Below, in pieces: positions 56,071-64,000 of a stretch of 64,000 bases of DNA (the first letter of the stretch is position 1; the number at the start of each line of letters is the position of its first letter). The notes under the pieces are model-generated. The model was given only the letters and a program-made list of their open reading frames with translations. It ran no database searches and was not told the DNA's origin. This DNA comes from an uncultured Ilumatobacter sp. Its GTDB lineage: Bacteria; Actinomycetota; Acidimicrobiia; Acidimicrobiales; Ilumatobacteraceae. The translations under genes were made by a program, and so were the position numbers. Where the stretch lies: contig CAJJBX010000017.1 of assembly GCA_905182555.1 (NCBI GenBank), forward strand, positions 1 through 64,000, in the 5' to 3' direction.

Positions 56071-57027
56071 TCAGAAATCATCGTCAAACCCGATCAGACG
56101 GATCTCGCTACGCAGCCGATAGCCCGTGGAACGCTCGACCTCGGCACGAACATGACGCATCATGTTGCGGACATCACCAGCCGAGCCGTTTTCGTCAGCC
56201 TGGATGAAGTTGGCGTGCTTGTCAGACACAGTTGCCGTGCCCCGACGAAGCCCGCGCAGCCCAGCTTTTTCGATCAATGCACCGCAGGTGACTTCGCCCG
56301 GAACCGGGTTGACGAAAACCGACCCTGCGTTCTGCCCCCCGGGCTGGTTGGCCCGACGCCATTGCACGATCTCGCTCAGTTCGGCCTCAGCCATTTCTCG
56401 GTCGCCGTGCGCCAACCGCAGCGTTGCGTCGAGGACAAGTTCGGTGGAAACCAGGCCGCTCCTGCGGAATCGGAGCCCCAAGGCGTCAGCGGTCACAGAC
56501 CGAACGATGCCAGCTTCTGCCCCGCCGGTCAGGTCACGCTGGATATTCGAGATGTCGGCAATCGTCACAGAGACGAGCGCTGCCGCCATGTCAGAGCCAT
56601 GACCGCCCGCGTTCATCCGCACCGCGCCACCGACTGAGCCGGGTACGCCGACTGCCCATTCGAACCCCGTGAGCCCAGCGGCCGCCGTGCGCCGAGCCAA
56701 CACCGGCAGCAAGACGTAACTTCCAGCACTGACCGTGGCTGACGACTCATCAATCTGGATCGAATCGGTGATAGCGGATGCCGACACGGCAATACCACGG
56801 AATCCAGAGTCGGCGACGAGTAGGTTCGAACCGCGCCCGAGAACGAGCACCGGAAGGCCTGAGGCTGCGACAGCTCGGGCGAGCGGAACAAGATCAGCCC
56901 GTGATCCGAGCCTGACAAAGATGTCGGCCGCACCGCCGACGCGGTATGTGGTCAGCGGACCGATCGGAACATCCCGCTCGGCGAGGTCTCCAAGCTCAGT
57001 GAGTGCTCGCTCAACTGCGGCGGACAT
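56071..57027 (-). CDS. murB: UDP-N-acetylenolpyruvoylglucosamine reductase
   Basis: FAD enzyme that makes UDP-MurNAc. From the ATG at 57027 (MSAAVERALTELGDLAERDV) it has 318 residues. The FAD domain shows LTTYRVGGAADIFVRL and VLGRGSNLLVADSGFRGI. The active site is GSVGGAVRMNAGGHG, and NAGSVFVNPVPGEVTCG with GTATVSDKHANFI complete it. The Ser in GSVFVN and the final Glu of the family are present. It overlaps the murC end by 17 bp. This murC-murB-ftsQ order is actinobacterial. Confidence 0.95.
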   Translation of the reverse strand: MSAAVERALTELGDLAERDVPIGPLTTYRVGGAADIFVRLGSRADLVPLARAVAASGLPVLVLGRGSNLLVADSGFRGIAVSASAITDSIQIDESSATVSAGSYVLLPVLARRTAAAGLTGFEWAVGVPGSVGGAVRMNAGGHGSDMAAALVSVTIADISNIQRDLTGGAEAGIVRSVTADALGLRFRRSGLVSTELVLDATLRLAHGDREMAEAELSEIVQWRRANQPGGQNAGSVFVNPVPGEVTCGALIEKAGLRGLRRGTATVSDKHANFIQADENGSAGDVRNMMRHVRAEVERSTGYRLRSEIRLIGFDDDF

Positions 57028-58455
57028 CAAGTACCTCAGACGGGAAGGACGCAATGTCGCCGCACCCCATCGAAATCACTACATCGCCGCTCCTGGCCTC
57101 TCGTGCGACGTAGCCGACCAGATCGCTCCGGTTCGGCAGCCAGACGACGCGTTTGCCCGGGTTCGCCTCGGTGACGGCGTTGACAATCAGCTTGCCAGTG
57201 ATGCCCGGAATCGGTGTTGTCCCAGATGCGTAAATGTCGGTAAGGACCACGAGGTCGGCCTGGCCGAATGCGTCGGCGTAGTCACGCCAGATCTCAGAGA
57301 TGCGGTTGAATCGATTGGGTTGGAACACCGCAATGATGCGATCCCACCCATCGCCGCTGTCGCGTGCCCCGGTCAGTACCGAATCAATCTCGGTCGGCAG
57401 ATGGGCATAGTCATCAACGAAGGTCGCTCCACCGTCGACACCACGAACATCGAATCGCCGAGCGACACCACCGAACTTTGCCAAGGCCTCGGCAATGTCC
57501 GCGAAGCCCACGCCAATTTCGAGTGCCATCGCCGTGGCCGCAAGCGCGTTCCTGACGTTGTACACGCCGCGCATTGGTAGAGCGATCTCGCCGAGGCGGA
57601 CCATGTCGCCGCCTTGGCGCCGCTCGACACCAAACGTGAACGATCCATTGGTCGCCAGCACATCGACGGCACGCACGTCGGCATCTTTGCTGAGGCCGAA
57701 CGTGACACCATCGTGCACGCCCGCGAGTCGGCGGGTGACTGGATCGTCAGCACTGAGGATCTTGGGACCCGCGATCTGTCTGAGGTACGTGTCGAAGCTG
57801 TCGACGATGGCCCCGAAGGTGCCGTAGTGGTCGAGGTGGTCGACTTCGATGTTGGTGATAATTGAACCATGCAAAGGCAGTTCGAGATGGGTGCCGTCGC
57901 TCTCGTCGGCTTCGACGACCAGCCATTCACCGCCCGACCAATGTGCACCGGTACCGACGTCTGTGACGTCACCGCCGACGATGAAGCTCGGTCGGAGTCG
58001 CGCCTGGGCCAAGATCAGCATCAGCATTGACGTCGTTGTGGTCTTGCCGTGCGTACCTGCCACAGCCAACGACTTTGCGCGAGCACAAATCGACGCAAGC
58101 ATCCCGGCACGCCGGAGCACCGTGACGCCAGTTTTTCTCGCCTCATCGTGCCTCAGGTGCTTGGCCAGCCCTGTGAGCAGCGCGCGCACGGCGGCGTCGA
58201 ACGCCTCGCGCCGCACTGCACCGCCGCACGCGCCGCGCGAACTCGTTCCAGCACCGGGTGTTCGCGAAGATCGCTACCTGAAACATCGTGACCCATTTCG
58301 GCCAGCGCAATGCCGATTGCGCTCATCCCGGGGCCACCGATTCCGACGACGTGCAGCCGATGCGGGATCGACAGATCCAGCGGCGCAGCCGGTGCCCGCA
58401 TCGCCGGAGCGGCCGGCGATGGAGCCTGGTCGAACAGATTGTCGGTCGGGTTCAC
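57011..58455 (-). CDS. murC: UDP-N-acetylmuramate--L-alanine ligase, internally disrupted
   Basis: Adds the first residue of the stem peptide. The N-terminal part from the GTG at 58455 reads HRLHVVGIGGPGMSAIGIAL and SGSDLREHPVLERVRA. The rest reads EARKTGVTVLRRAGMLASIC, VAGTHGKTTTTSML (ATP loop), EADESDGTHLEL and FQPNRFNRISEIWRDYADAF to the stop. Between HPVLERVRA and EARKTG about 40 conserved residues (the S-x-AI-P region) are missing. About 90 bp of very G+C-rich DNA stands there and changes the frame. MurC is essential, so this is probably an assembly fault. The start overlaps the murG stop. Confidence 0.9.
58150..58240. other. Unrelated very G+C-rich segment inside murC
   Basis: This stretch, rich in gcg/cgc runs, replaces the expected MurC segment between GSDLREHPVLERVRA and the EARKTGVT strand. 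One minus-strand frame is open through it (VRREAFDAAVRALLTGLAKH) but does not resemble MurC. The ends are placed where family similarity stops and resumes, plus or minus about 10 bp. Confidence 0.65.
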
Positions 58456-59570
58456 GATGCAGCAGATGTTAGGGCCACGCGCTCGATCAACGCTGCCAAT
58501 GCGCCAGATCGATGAACGTCACCACGGGCCAAAGCCGCATCACTCAATTGTTTCCGTGCACCACCATCGCTGCGAAGGCGCTCGATCTCGTCGCCGAGAC
58601 GGCCGAGATTGGATTCCGGCACAAGCACGGCGGCCTCAACGTCAGTCAGCCAACCAACGTTGTCCGTCTGGTGGTCGTCAGCTGCGTTTGACCACGGGAC
58701 GAGAATCGCTGGCGTGCCAGTGACAGCCACCTCGTGCACGGTGCTCGCCCCTCCGCGGCCGATCAACAGATCAGCTGCTTCATACACCGATGGCATGTCA
58801 TCCTCGTACCCAATCAACCGATGCTGGACACCGGTTGCATGAGCATCGCCAGATCCGACCTGATCGATTGTGTCGATAAAGCGTTCTCCGGCGACCTGCC
58901 TGACAGACAATTCGCTGTCGTCCGCGCGGTCGGCAAGGTACTTCGCGACAGCCCCATTGAGGACGCCCGATCCCTGCGAACCGCCCATGACCGCGACCAA
59001 AAAACGGTTGGGTCCCACCCCGAGTCGCTCACGTGCGGCGGCACGTCCCGCCGCGCGATCGACATCCAAGATCGCTTGCCGGACCGGTGCGCCGGTCACT
59101 TCGGCGCGCGGTAGTGAGGAATTCTCGAATGCCACCGCGCACGCCACGGCATGCTTCGCCGACAGTTGACTGGCACGCCCCGGCGTGCGGTCGTAGGACA
59201 CCACAACGACAGGAATCTTGAGCCGTCGAGCAGCGAAAACAGACGGCATGCTGGCGTAGCCCCCGACGGAGACGACCACGGCGGGTCGGTCCTGGCGAAA
59301 CTTTTTGATCGCCTGCCGGGTTGCCGTGATCATCTTCGGGATGAACGCAATGTTTCGACGAGTCAGGCTGCGCTGGAAGCCGACGACATCGTAGAACACT
59401 GCAGGAAACGGCGTACTCGGCAGCAGCCGAACCTCGATCCCTCTTTTGCATCCGGCGTAAAGGATTTCATCAGCTCTGCGCCCACGATCCACGAGCGCTT
59501 CAGCCACAGCGAGAGCCGGCAGCACGTGGCCGGCAGTCCCTCCGCCGGTGACGACGGCAAACGGTCCCAT
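58452..59570 (-). CDS. murG: UDP-N-acetylglucosamine--undecaprenyl-pyrophosphoryl-MurNAc-pentapeptide transferase
   Basis: Peripheral GT28 enzyme that makes lipid II from lipid I. From the ATG at 59570 (MGPFAVVTGGGTAGHVLPAL) it has 372 residues. It shows PAVVVSVGGYASMPSVFAAR, LVAVMGGSQGSGVLNGAVAK, and DLLIGRGGASTVHEVAVTGT with PAILVPWSNAADDHQTDNV for UDP-GlcNAc binding. The Gln and Asn of the sugar site are in DHQTDN. A start at 59600 would overlap ftsW; the one chosen is two bases after the ftsW stop. Confidence 0.95.
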   Translation of the reverse strand: MGPFAVVTGGGTAGHVLPALAVAEALVDRGRRADEILYAGCKRGIEVRLLPSTPFPAVFYDVVGFQRSLTRRNIAFIPKMITATRQAIKKFRQDRPAVVVSVGGYASMPSVFAARRLKIPVVVVSYDRTPGRASQLSAKHAVACAVAFENSSLPRAEVTGAPVRQAILDVDRAAGRAAARERLGVGPNRFLVAVMGGSQGSGVLNGAVAKYLADRADDSELSVRQVAGERFIDTIDQVGSGDAHATGVQHRLIGYEDDMPSVYEAADLLIGRGGASTVHEVAVTGTPAILVPWSNAADDHQTDNVGWLTDVEAAVLVPESNLGRLGDEIERLRSDGGARKQLSDAALARGDVHRSGALAALIERVALTSAAS

Positions 59571-59571
59571 G

Positions 59572-60972
59572 TCAGGATCGGGTCGCTCGTCGAGCGACAC
59601 TCAGCAGCAATCCGGCAGCGAACATGCTGACGAACAGCGAACTGCCGCCAGCCGAAAAGAACGGCAGGGTGAGGCCGGTCACTGGCATCACGCCCGTAAC
59701 GCCGCCCAGATTGATGATCGCCTGAACTCCGAACCACGACGAGATACCGCCAGCCAGAAGCATGCCGAATCGGTCGGGAGCCGCGAGGGCGGCTTGAATG
59801 CCGAAAGCCACAAGGACAATAAAACCACCAATGACTGCAGCGGTACCGATCATTCCGAGTTCATCAGCAATGATCGAGAAGATGAAGTCACTGTGGGCGT
59901 ACGGGAGGTAGCCGAGCTTGGTCCGGCTGCCACCGATGCCGGAGCCGGTAAGGCCACCGTTGGCGATACTGACCAGCCCCTGGTACACCTGGTACGACTC
60001 GAATTCTTTGTGCCCTTCGATGTCCAAGAAGGCGGTGAAACGGCTGAGTCGACGGGAGTCCGACACGACGAACCCGATCGCTGCAATGACGGCCGTCAGT
60101 GTGAGGCCAGCAAGCGGCTTCATCGGCACTCCCGCGATCCAGGCGACGCTCAACACGATCACGCCGAGGACAATCGCGGATCCGAGGTCACCCTGGGCAA
60201 GGCTCATCAACGCGGCTGCTCCAGCGAGTGCAGCAACGGGATAAAGGGTCTTGCGGCGGTCGCCAAGCTCGCCGGCGCGAGCGGTGAGCAGGCTTGCTGC
60301 AGCGATGACGACGACCAGTTTGAGGAACTCGGACGGCTGCACTGAGAGGCCAGCGAACTGGATCCATGAGCGTGCTCCGTTGACCGGCGTGCCGAGACCG
60401 GGGACGAACGGCACTGCCATTGCCGCGGCACCGAGGCCGAGTAACGGAATGGTCAACGGCTTCCAGATCGTGTACGGAACCTGCGTCGCAAAGATCATGC
60501 CGACGAGGCCGATACCCGCCCACATTGCCTGCTTCGAGAACACTGCATAGGGGGAGTTACCAATGTTGGCCTGCGTGACTGCCGATGCCGAGAGCACCAT
60601 GACGAGGCCGAGAACAACGAAAACGAGGACCACGCTGGCAATCACGTAGAAGGTTCCCGGCGGCGGGCCCGGTTTTCGTTTGGGGCCCGCAGCAGTGCGC
60701 ACCGACCGAACGAAGGTGGCGATTGGACCGAGGTCCTTGCCTGGTTGAACCGGGGCACGAACTGGACGGAGCGATCTTGGCCGCTCTCCTGCAACACCGT
60801 GGGCACGGACGCCTCTCGACTTATTCGCGGCGGAGCGGGCAGCAGGCTTGCGAGTCGGGGCCGCTCGTCGAGGCGAACTGCTTGCTCGCGGGCTTTGCGC
60901 AGCTGGCGCGTCGGCCGCACGCCGGTCGAGCGCGGCGCGACGACGGTCAGCAACAGTGAGTGTGGATGTCAT
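59572..60972 (-). CDS. ftsW: SEDS peptidoglycan glycosyltransferase FtsW
   Basis: Polymerises lipid II at the septum together with FtsI. The 466 residues begin with about 105 cytoplasmic residues, basic and Pro/Ala/Arg-rich (ARSAANKSRGVRAHG). Ten predicted helices follow. SEDS motifs are GARSWIQFAGLSVQPSEFLK, LAQGDLGSAIVLG (with the catalytic-region Asp) and GLTLPFFSAGGSSLFVSM. The ATG overlaps the murD stop. The length of the basic N-terminus is unusual but common in actinobacteria. Confidence 0.93.
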   Translation of the reverse strand: MTSTLTVADRRRAALDRRAADAPAAQSPRASSSPRRAAPTRKPAARSAANKSRGVRAHGVAGERPRSLRPVRAPVQPGKDLGPIATFVRSVRTAAGPKRKPGPPPGTFYVIASVVLVFVVLGLVMVLSASAVTQANIGNSPYAVFSKQAMWAGIGLVGMIFATQVPYTIWKPLTIPLLGLGAAAMAVPFVPGLGTPVNGARSWIQFAGLSVQPSEFLKLVVVIAAASLLTARAGELGDRRKTLYPVAALAGAAALMSLAQGDLGSAIVLGVIVLSVAWIAGVPMKPLAGLTLTAVIAAIGFVVSDSRRLSRFTAFLDIEGHKEFESYQVYQGLVSIANGGLTGSGIGGSRTKLGYLPYAHSDFIFSIIADELGMIGTAAVIGGFIVLVAFGIQAALAAPDRFGMLLAGGISSWFGVQAIINLGGVTGVMPVTGLTLPFFSAGGSSLFVSMFAAGLLLSVARRATRS

Positions 60973-62338
60973 GCGGAGACCCCCTGTAGTTGCTGTCCGG
61001 CGAGTTGAGTGAAGAGCGTGCGGAAGGCTTCGCCGCGCACTTGGAAATTCGTGAACTGATCAAGGCTCGCGCACCCCGGTGATAGCAGAACAATGTCGCC
61101 CGGGCTTGCCCAGACGGCAGCCCTTTCGACGGCACGCTCGAGCGTGCCGACTGACTCGACTCTGGTGACACTTGCAAAAATGTTGGCGATCGTAGATGCC
61201 GTTGCGCCAATCGCGAGTACGCCGGTGCAGCGCCATGCTTCGTCCGCCATCGACGACAGATCGACACCCTTGTCGGCGCCGCCAGCGATGAGGACGATGT
61301 TTTCGAACGAGCGGATTGCCGCCGACGCCGCGTGCGGTGTGGTCGCCTTTGAATCATTGAACCAGTCGGCACCATTGTGGCTCCCGAGCCGCTCGAGACG
61401 ATGCGCTGGACCGATGAAGGTCCCGAGCGCTCGTTCGATCGCTGCGACATCTGCGAGGCCGGTTTCAAGTACGAGCGCTGATGCTGCCAGCGCGTTGGTG
61501 ATGTCGTGCCGCAGTGTTCGGCGCAACGACGTGATCGGAGCGATCGTTCCCGACGGCCCAATGAGAAGGCCGCCTTCGGACCGGTACTCGCCTGCCGTCA
61601 ACCCAAAGCTCAAGGTGCGGCCCGGCGCTGTAGCGAGGTGGCCCATCACGGCAGCGTCGTTTGCAAAGCCGATGACAACGTCGTCGGGCCGCTGATTCGC
61701 GAAGACCTGGGCCTTGGCTGCCTCATAGGACGCCATCGACGTGTGCCAGTTGAGATGGTCCGGTTGCACGTTCAGCCATGCCGCGGCGTCGGCGCGGAAC
61801 GTCGGGGTAAATGCGAGGCGGAAGCTCGAGCACTCGACCACGAATGCGTCATACATCTCGGTGCCGTCATCGTTGCGTGCGTCGATGGCATCCACGAGCG
61901 GTGTGTCGGTGTTGCCGGCGTCGACCGAGCGCACGCCTGCCGCTTCGAGGATTGCGACGGTGAGCTTGGTGGTCGAGGTCTTGCCATCGGTACCAGTGAC
62001 GGCGAGCATCGGGCGCGGGCCCGTCGGGGCGTGATTGTTCCCACCGGTAGGCCCAGCTCGATTTCCGAAACGATGTCGAGCCCGAGATGCTGCGCCGCGA
62101 TGATGATCGGGTGGTGTTCAGCGACACCAGGTGCCGGACACAGCAGAGTGCAACCGTCGAGCAACCGTTCGGCCGATGTTTGTGCGGCGTCGACCAGTTC
62201 GACACCGAGTTCGGACGCGAGCGCGAGACGGGCATCGGTGATCGTGTCATCGGCAACCTTGACTGCAACGCCATGTCGCAGGAGTGCGCGAACGGTCGAC
62301 TCGCCGGCGACAGCGAGGCCGTATACGAGCGCTGTCAC
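60969..62338 (-). CDS. murD: UDP-N-acetylmuramoylalanine--D-glutamate ligase, frameshifted
   Basis: Adds D-Glu to UDP-MurNAc-L-Ala. The N domain reads MTALVYGLAVAGESTVRALL to DIVSEIELGLPVG. The ATP loop (MLAVTGTDGKTSTTKLTVAI) and the rest, including FNDSKATTPHAASAAIRSFE and IALIAGG-like IVLIAGGADKGVD, lie in the next frame. The break is at about 62036-62043, at a short G run before ACAATCACGCC; one base added there joins the frames (PVG-NNHAPTG). It is GTDGKTS where most MurD have GTNGKTT. Its stop overlaps ftsW. A sequencing error is most likely. Confidence 0.93.
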
Positions 62339-62355
62339 AAGCCGACCGCCACGTT

Positions 62356-63369
62356 CTAGCGCAGCTTCAGACTCGCCAACCCAGCCATGGCGAAGATGAG
62401 AGAAAGAATCCAGAAACGGATGACGACCTTGTTCTCGTGCCAGCCTTTGAGCTCAAAGTGATGGTGGATCGGTGACATTCTGAAAATACGCTTCTTGCGC
62501 AATTTGAAAGAACCGACTTGCAGGATCACCGAACCCGCCTCCATCACGAAAATACCACCGATCAAGATGATCAAGAGATGCGTGTTCGTCGTCAGGGCAA
62601 GAAACGCAAGTGCAGAACCAATGGCGAGGGCACCGACGTCGCCCATGAAGATCTTGGCCGGGGCGGCATTCCACCACAGGAACCCGAGGCAGCCGCCGGC
62701 AAAGGCCGCTGCGAAGACACCCATATCAAGTGGGTTGACGGCGAGGTCGTAGACGTCCGGGTTACGAAACAGCCAGTAGCCGATTAGGGCGAATGCGCCG
62801 AAGCCCATCAGTGCTGAGCCTGCAGCAAGCCCGTCGAGACCATCGGTAACATTGACGGCATTCGTCGTGGCCCAGATAATAATTCCTGCCCACAGCACCC
62901 AGACGGCGGTGGGAACTTCGATGCCGATTTCCGGTCGTGTCACCGAAATCGTCTCGGAGATACCCGTGCCAACGACAAGGACCCAGGCCATCACAAAGCT
63001 CATCAACATCGTGATGTAGTTCTTTTGCTTCCAGAAAATGCCCCGGTTATGGCCTTTCCGGACCTTGATGTAGTCGTCAAGAAAACCCATCGTCGCGAGG
63101 AGCAGCACACCTGCCCACACGATCATCGTCTGGTTCGAAAAGGCGAGGTCGCGGACGTGGGCTGCGACCCACCCAATGAAAGCTGCACCAACGATGGCAA
63201 TGCCACCCATTGTCGGGGTGCCCTGCTTGTGTTGGTGCTCAGGGCCGCGGTCTTCCTTGCCGAGAATCGGCTGACCCTGGCCGCGGGTCCGGAAGAAGAC
63301 GATGAGGTAACGGGTGCCGAAAAGCGACACCAACGTCGAGACCGCCGTGGCAATCATGAGAGCGATCAT
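62356..63369 (-). CDS. mraY: Phospho-N-acetylmuramoyl-pentapeptide transferase
   Basis: Integral membrane enzyme that makes lipid I on undecaprenyl phosphate. It is 337 residues with ten predicted helices. Aspartate motifs are GFLDDYIKVRKGHN and NAVNVTDGLDGLAAGSALM, with FMGDVGALAIG and the HHHFELKGWHENKVVIRFW loop near the C-terminus. The ATG overlaps the murE stop (ATGA). Length and all catalytic residues are normal. Confidence 0.97.
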   Translation of the reverse strand: MIALMIATAVSTLVSLFGTRYLIVFFRTRGQGQPILGKEDRGPEHQHKQGTPTMGGIAIVGAAFIGWVAAHVRDLAFSNQTMIVWAGVLLLATMGFLDDYIKVRKGHNRGIFWKQKNYITMLMSFVMAWVLVVGTGISETISVTRPEIGIEVPTAVWVLWAGIIIWATTNAVNVTDGLDGLAAGSALMGFGAFALIGYWLFRNPDVYDLAVNPLDMGVFAAAFAGGCLGFLWWNAAPAKIFMGDVGALAIGSALAFLALTTNTHLLIILIGGIFVMEAGSVILQVGSFKLRKKRIFRMSPIHHHFELKGWHENKVVIRFWILSLIFAMAGLASLKLR

Positions 63370-64000
63370 CGAGAACTACTTTCCATGAACGACTGAGCGA
63401 CTGCTCTGTCGTCGAACTCGACCTCCGCCCGCCGCCGCTGGCACTGCACTGCACTGTCCACGAGCGTCACCTCCGCCTCAAGCGCCACGTCCAAGGCCTC
63501 GCCCACCTCGCTGTGCCGAGCGTCAGCTGCGGCGGACGCCTCACGCGCGGCGTCGACACGCCGGCCACGACATCATCGATGATCTGCATCGGCACCTCAA
63601 ACCTTGGGTTGTCTGAGGTCACGATCACCCGATCTGCGCCTGCGGCAGCAGCAGCGCCCATCTCGGCACGCTTTGCCTCATCACGGTCACCGCCGCAGCC
63701 GAACACGACGATGACGGATGCTGATTCGTCGACCACGGCGCGGGCCGCAGCGATCACTTCAGTCAGCCCATCCGGCGTGTGGGCGTAGTCGACAATGACG
63801 GAGAACTCGCCGTCGATGCCTGTGGGCCATGCGACTGTCTCGAATCGCCCCGGGATGGCATCGAGCCGCGCCAGTCCACTGATGACGTCATCTATTGGAA
63901 CACCGAGTTCGGTTGCCGTGACAACGGCGGCAAGCGAGTTGGAGACGTTGAACGCTCCGCCCATTGCGACATGAATCCGATGTCCGTTCCACTCGAAGCT
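63366..64000 (-). CDS. murE: UDP-N-acetylmuramoyl-L-alanyl-D-glutamate--2,6-diaminopimelate ligase, partial and disrupted
   Basis: Only the C-terminal region is in the window. FNVSNSLAAVVTATELG, IPGRFETV, FSVIVDYAHTPDGLTEVIAA, VVFGCGGDRDEAKRAEMG and VIVTSDNPRFEVPMQIIDDV are typical MurE. The substrate motif reads SDNPRFE rather than DNPR-x-E-D. The next 60 or so residues (usually including AGKGHE) are missing and replaced by about 135 bp of G+C-rich unrelated DNA. A tail VEFDDRAVAQSFMESSSR then returns to MurE and ends in a TGA that overlaps the mraY ATG. No murF lies between murE and mraY. Confidence 0.88.
63423..63556. other. Unrelated G+C-rich segment inside murE
   Basis: Between MQIIDDVVAGV and VEFDDRAVAQSF the sequence is richer in G+C than its neighbours and has no MurE similarity. 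A minus-strand frame is open through it (AAREASAADARHSEVGEA, then LDVALEAEVTLVDSAVQ), an Ala/Glu-rich helical sequence. That frame differs from the MurE frame before it, so the join on the right is out of frame. Boundaries are approximate. Confidence 0.65.

Noticed and set aside
62030-62045. Programmed frameshift in murD
   Set aside because: No slippery heptamer with a downstream structure is visible, and similar single-base breaks occur in five other genes, so error is simpler.

Overview
The window is a G+C-rich chromosomal segment from an actinobacterium, most likely class Acidimicrobiia (Ilumatobacter-like). This is inferred from gene content and order. Actinobacterial hallmarks are mshC (mycothiol synthesis), bpa (proteasome activator), the thrS-HIT-pgsA-patA-pimA phosphatidylinositol mannoside cluster, sepF plus divIVA beside ftsZ, and ruvCAB under a mycobacterial-type LexA box. 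Almost every gene lies on the minus strand. The plus strand carries only an epoxide-hydrolase-like gene, fabI, a DUF255/thioredoxin-like gene, an Rrf2 regulator and one foreign gene fragment.

Layout in the minus-strand direction of transcription, from the right end. 64000-53300 is the dcw cluster: murE, mraY, murD, ftsW, murG, murC, murB, ftsQ, ftsZ. 53300-44200 holds pgeF, yggS, sepF, divIVA, ileS, a DksA-like gene with a histone-H1-like tail, lspA and rluD. 43600-36400 holds an Rrf2 regulator, an alkaline-phosphatase-superfamily enzyme, bpa, dnaE, an unknown gene and a nitroreductase. 36400-32800 holds the DUF255 protein, a GlsB-like membrane protein and fabI. 32800-24000 holds mshC, plsC, thrS, HIT, a membrane protein, pgsA, patA, pimA, lemA and htpX. 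22985-19200 holds a DUF3048 protein, pdxS, pdxT, yebC and a peroxiredoxin. 19100-5460 holds ruvC, ruvA, ruvB, queA, tgt, yajC, secD, secF, apt, relA, hisS and aspS. The left end holds pepQ, efp, nusB, a DUF2079 membrane protein and pyrR. Many neighbours overlap by ATGA or GTGA, which implies long translationally coupled operons for wall synthesis, division, translation, protein export, recombination and lipid synthesis.

The most striking feature is not a gene system. At five places (aspS, ruvB, the htpX/DUF3048 junction, murC, murE) a piece of conserved coding sequence is missing and unrelated short DNA stands in its place: a glutathione S-transferase fragment at one site, very G+C-rich DNA at three, and an A+T-richer stretch at one. 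Six other genes (pyrR, DUF2079, mshC, bpa, the dksA-like gene, murD) carry what look like single-base frameshifts. Several of these genes are normally essential, so I read the pattern as wrong gap filling and base errors in a draft or metagenome assembly rather than biology. The clearest regulatory sites are a PyrR-binding RNA hairpin before pyrR, a LexA box on the start codon of ruvC, and hairpin terminators after bpa and between two convergent genes.
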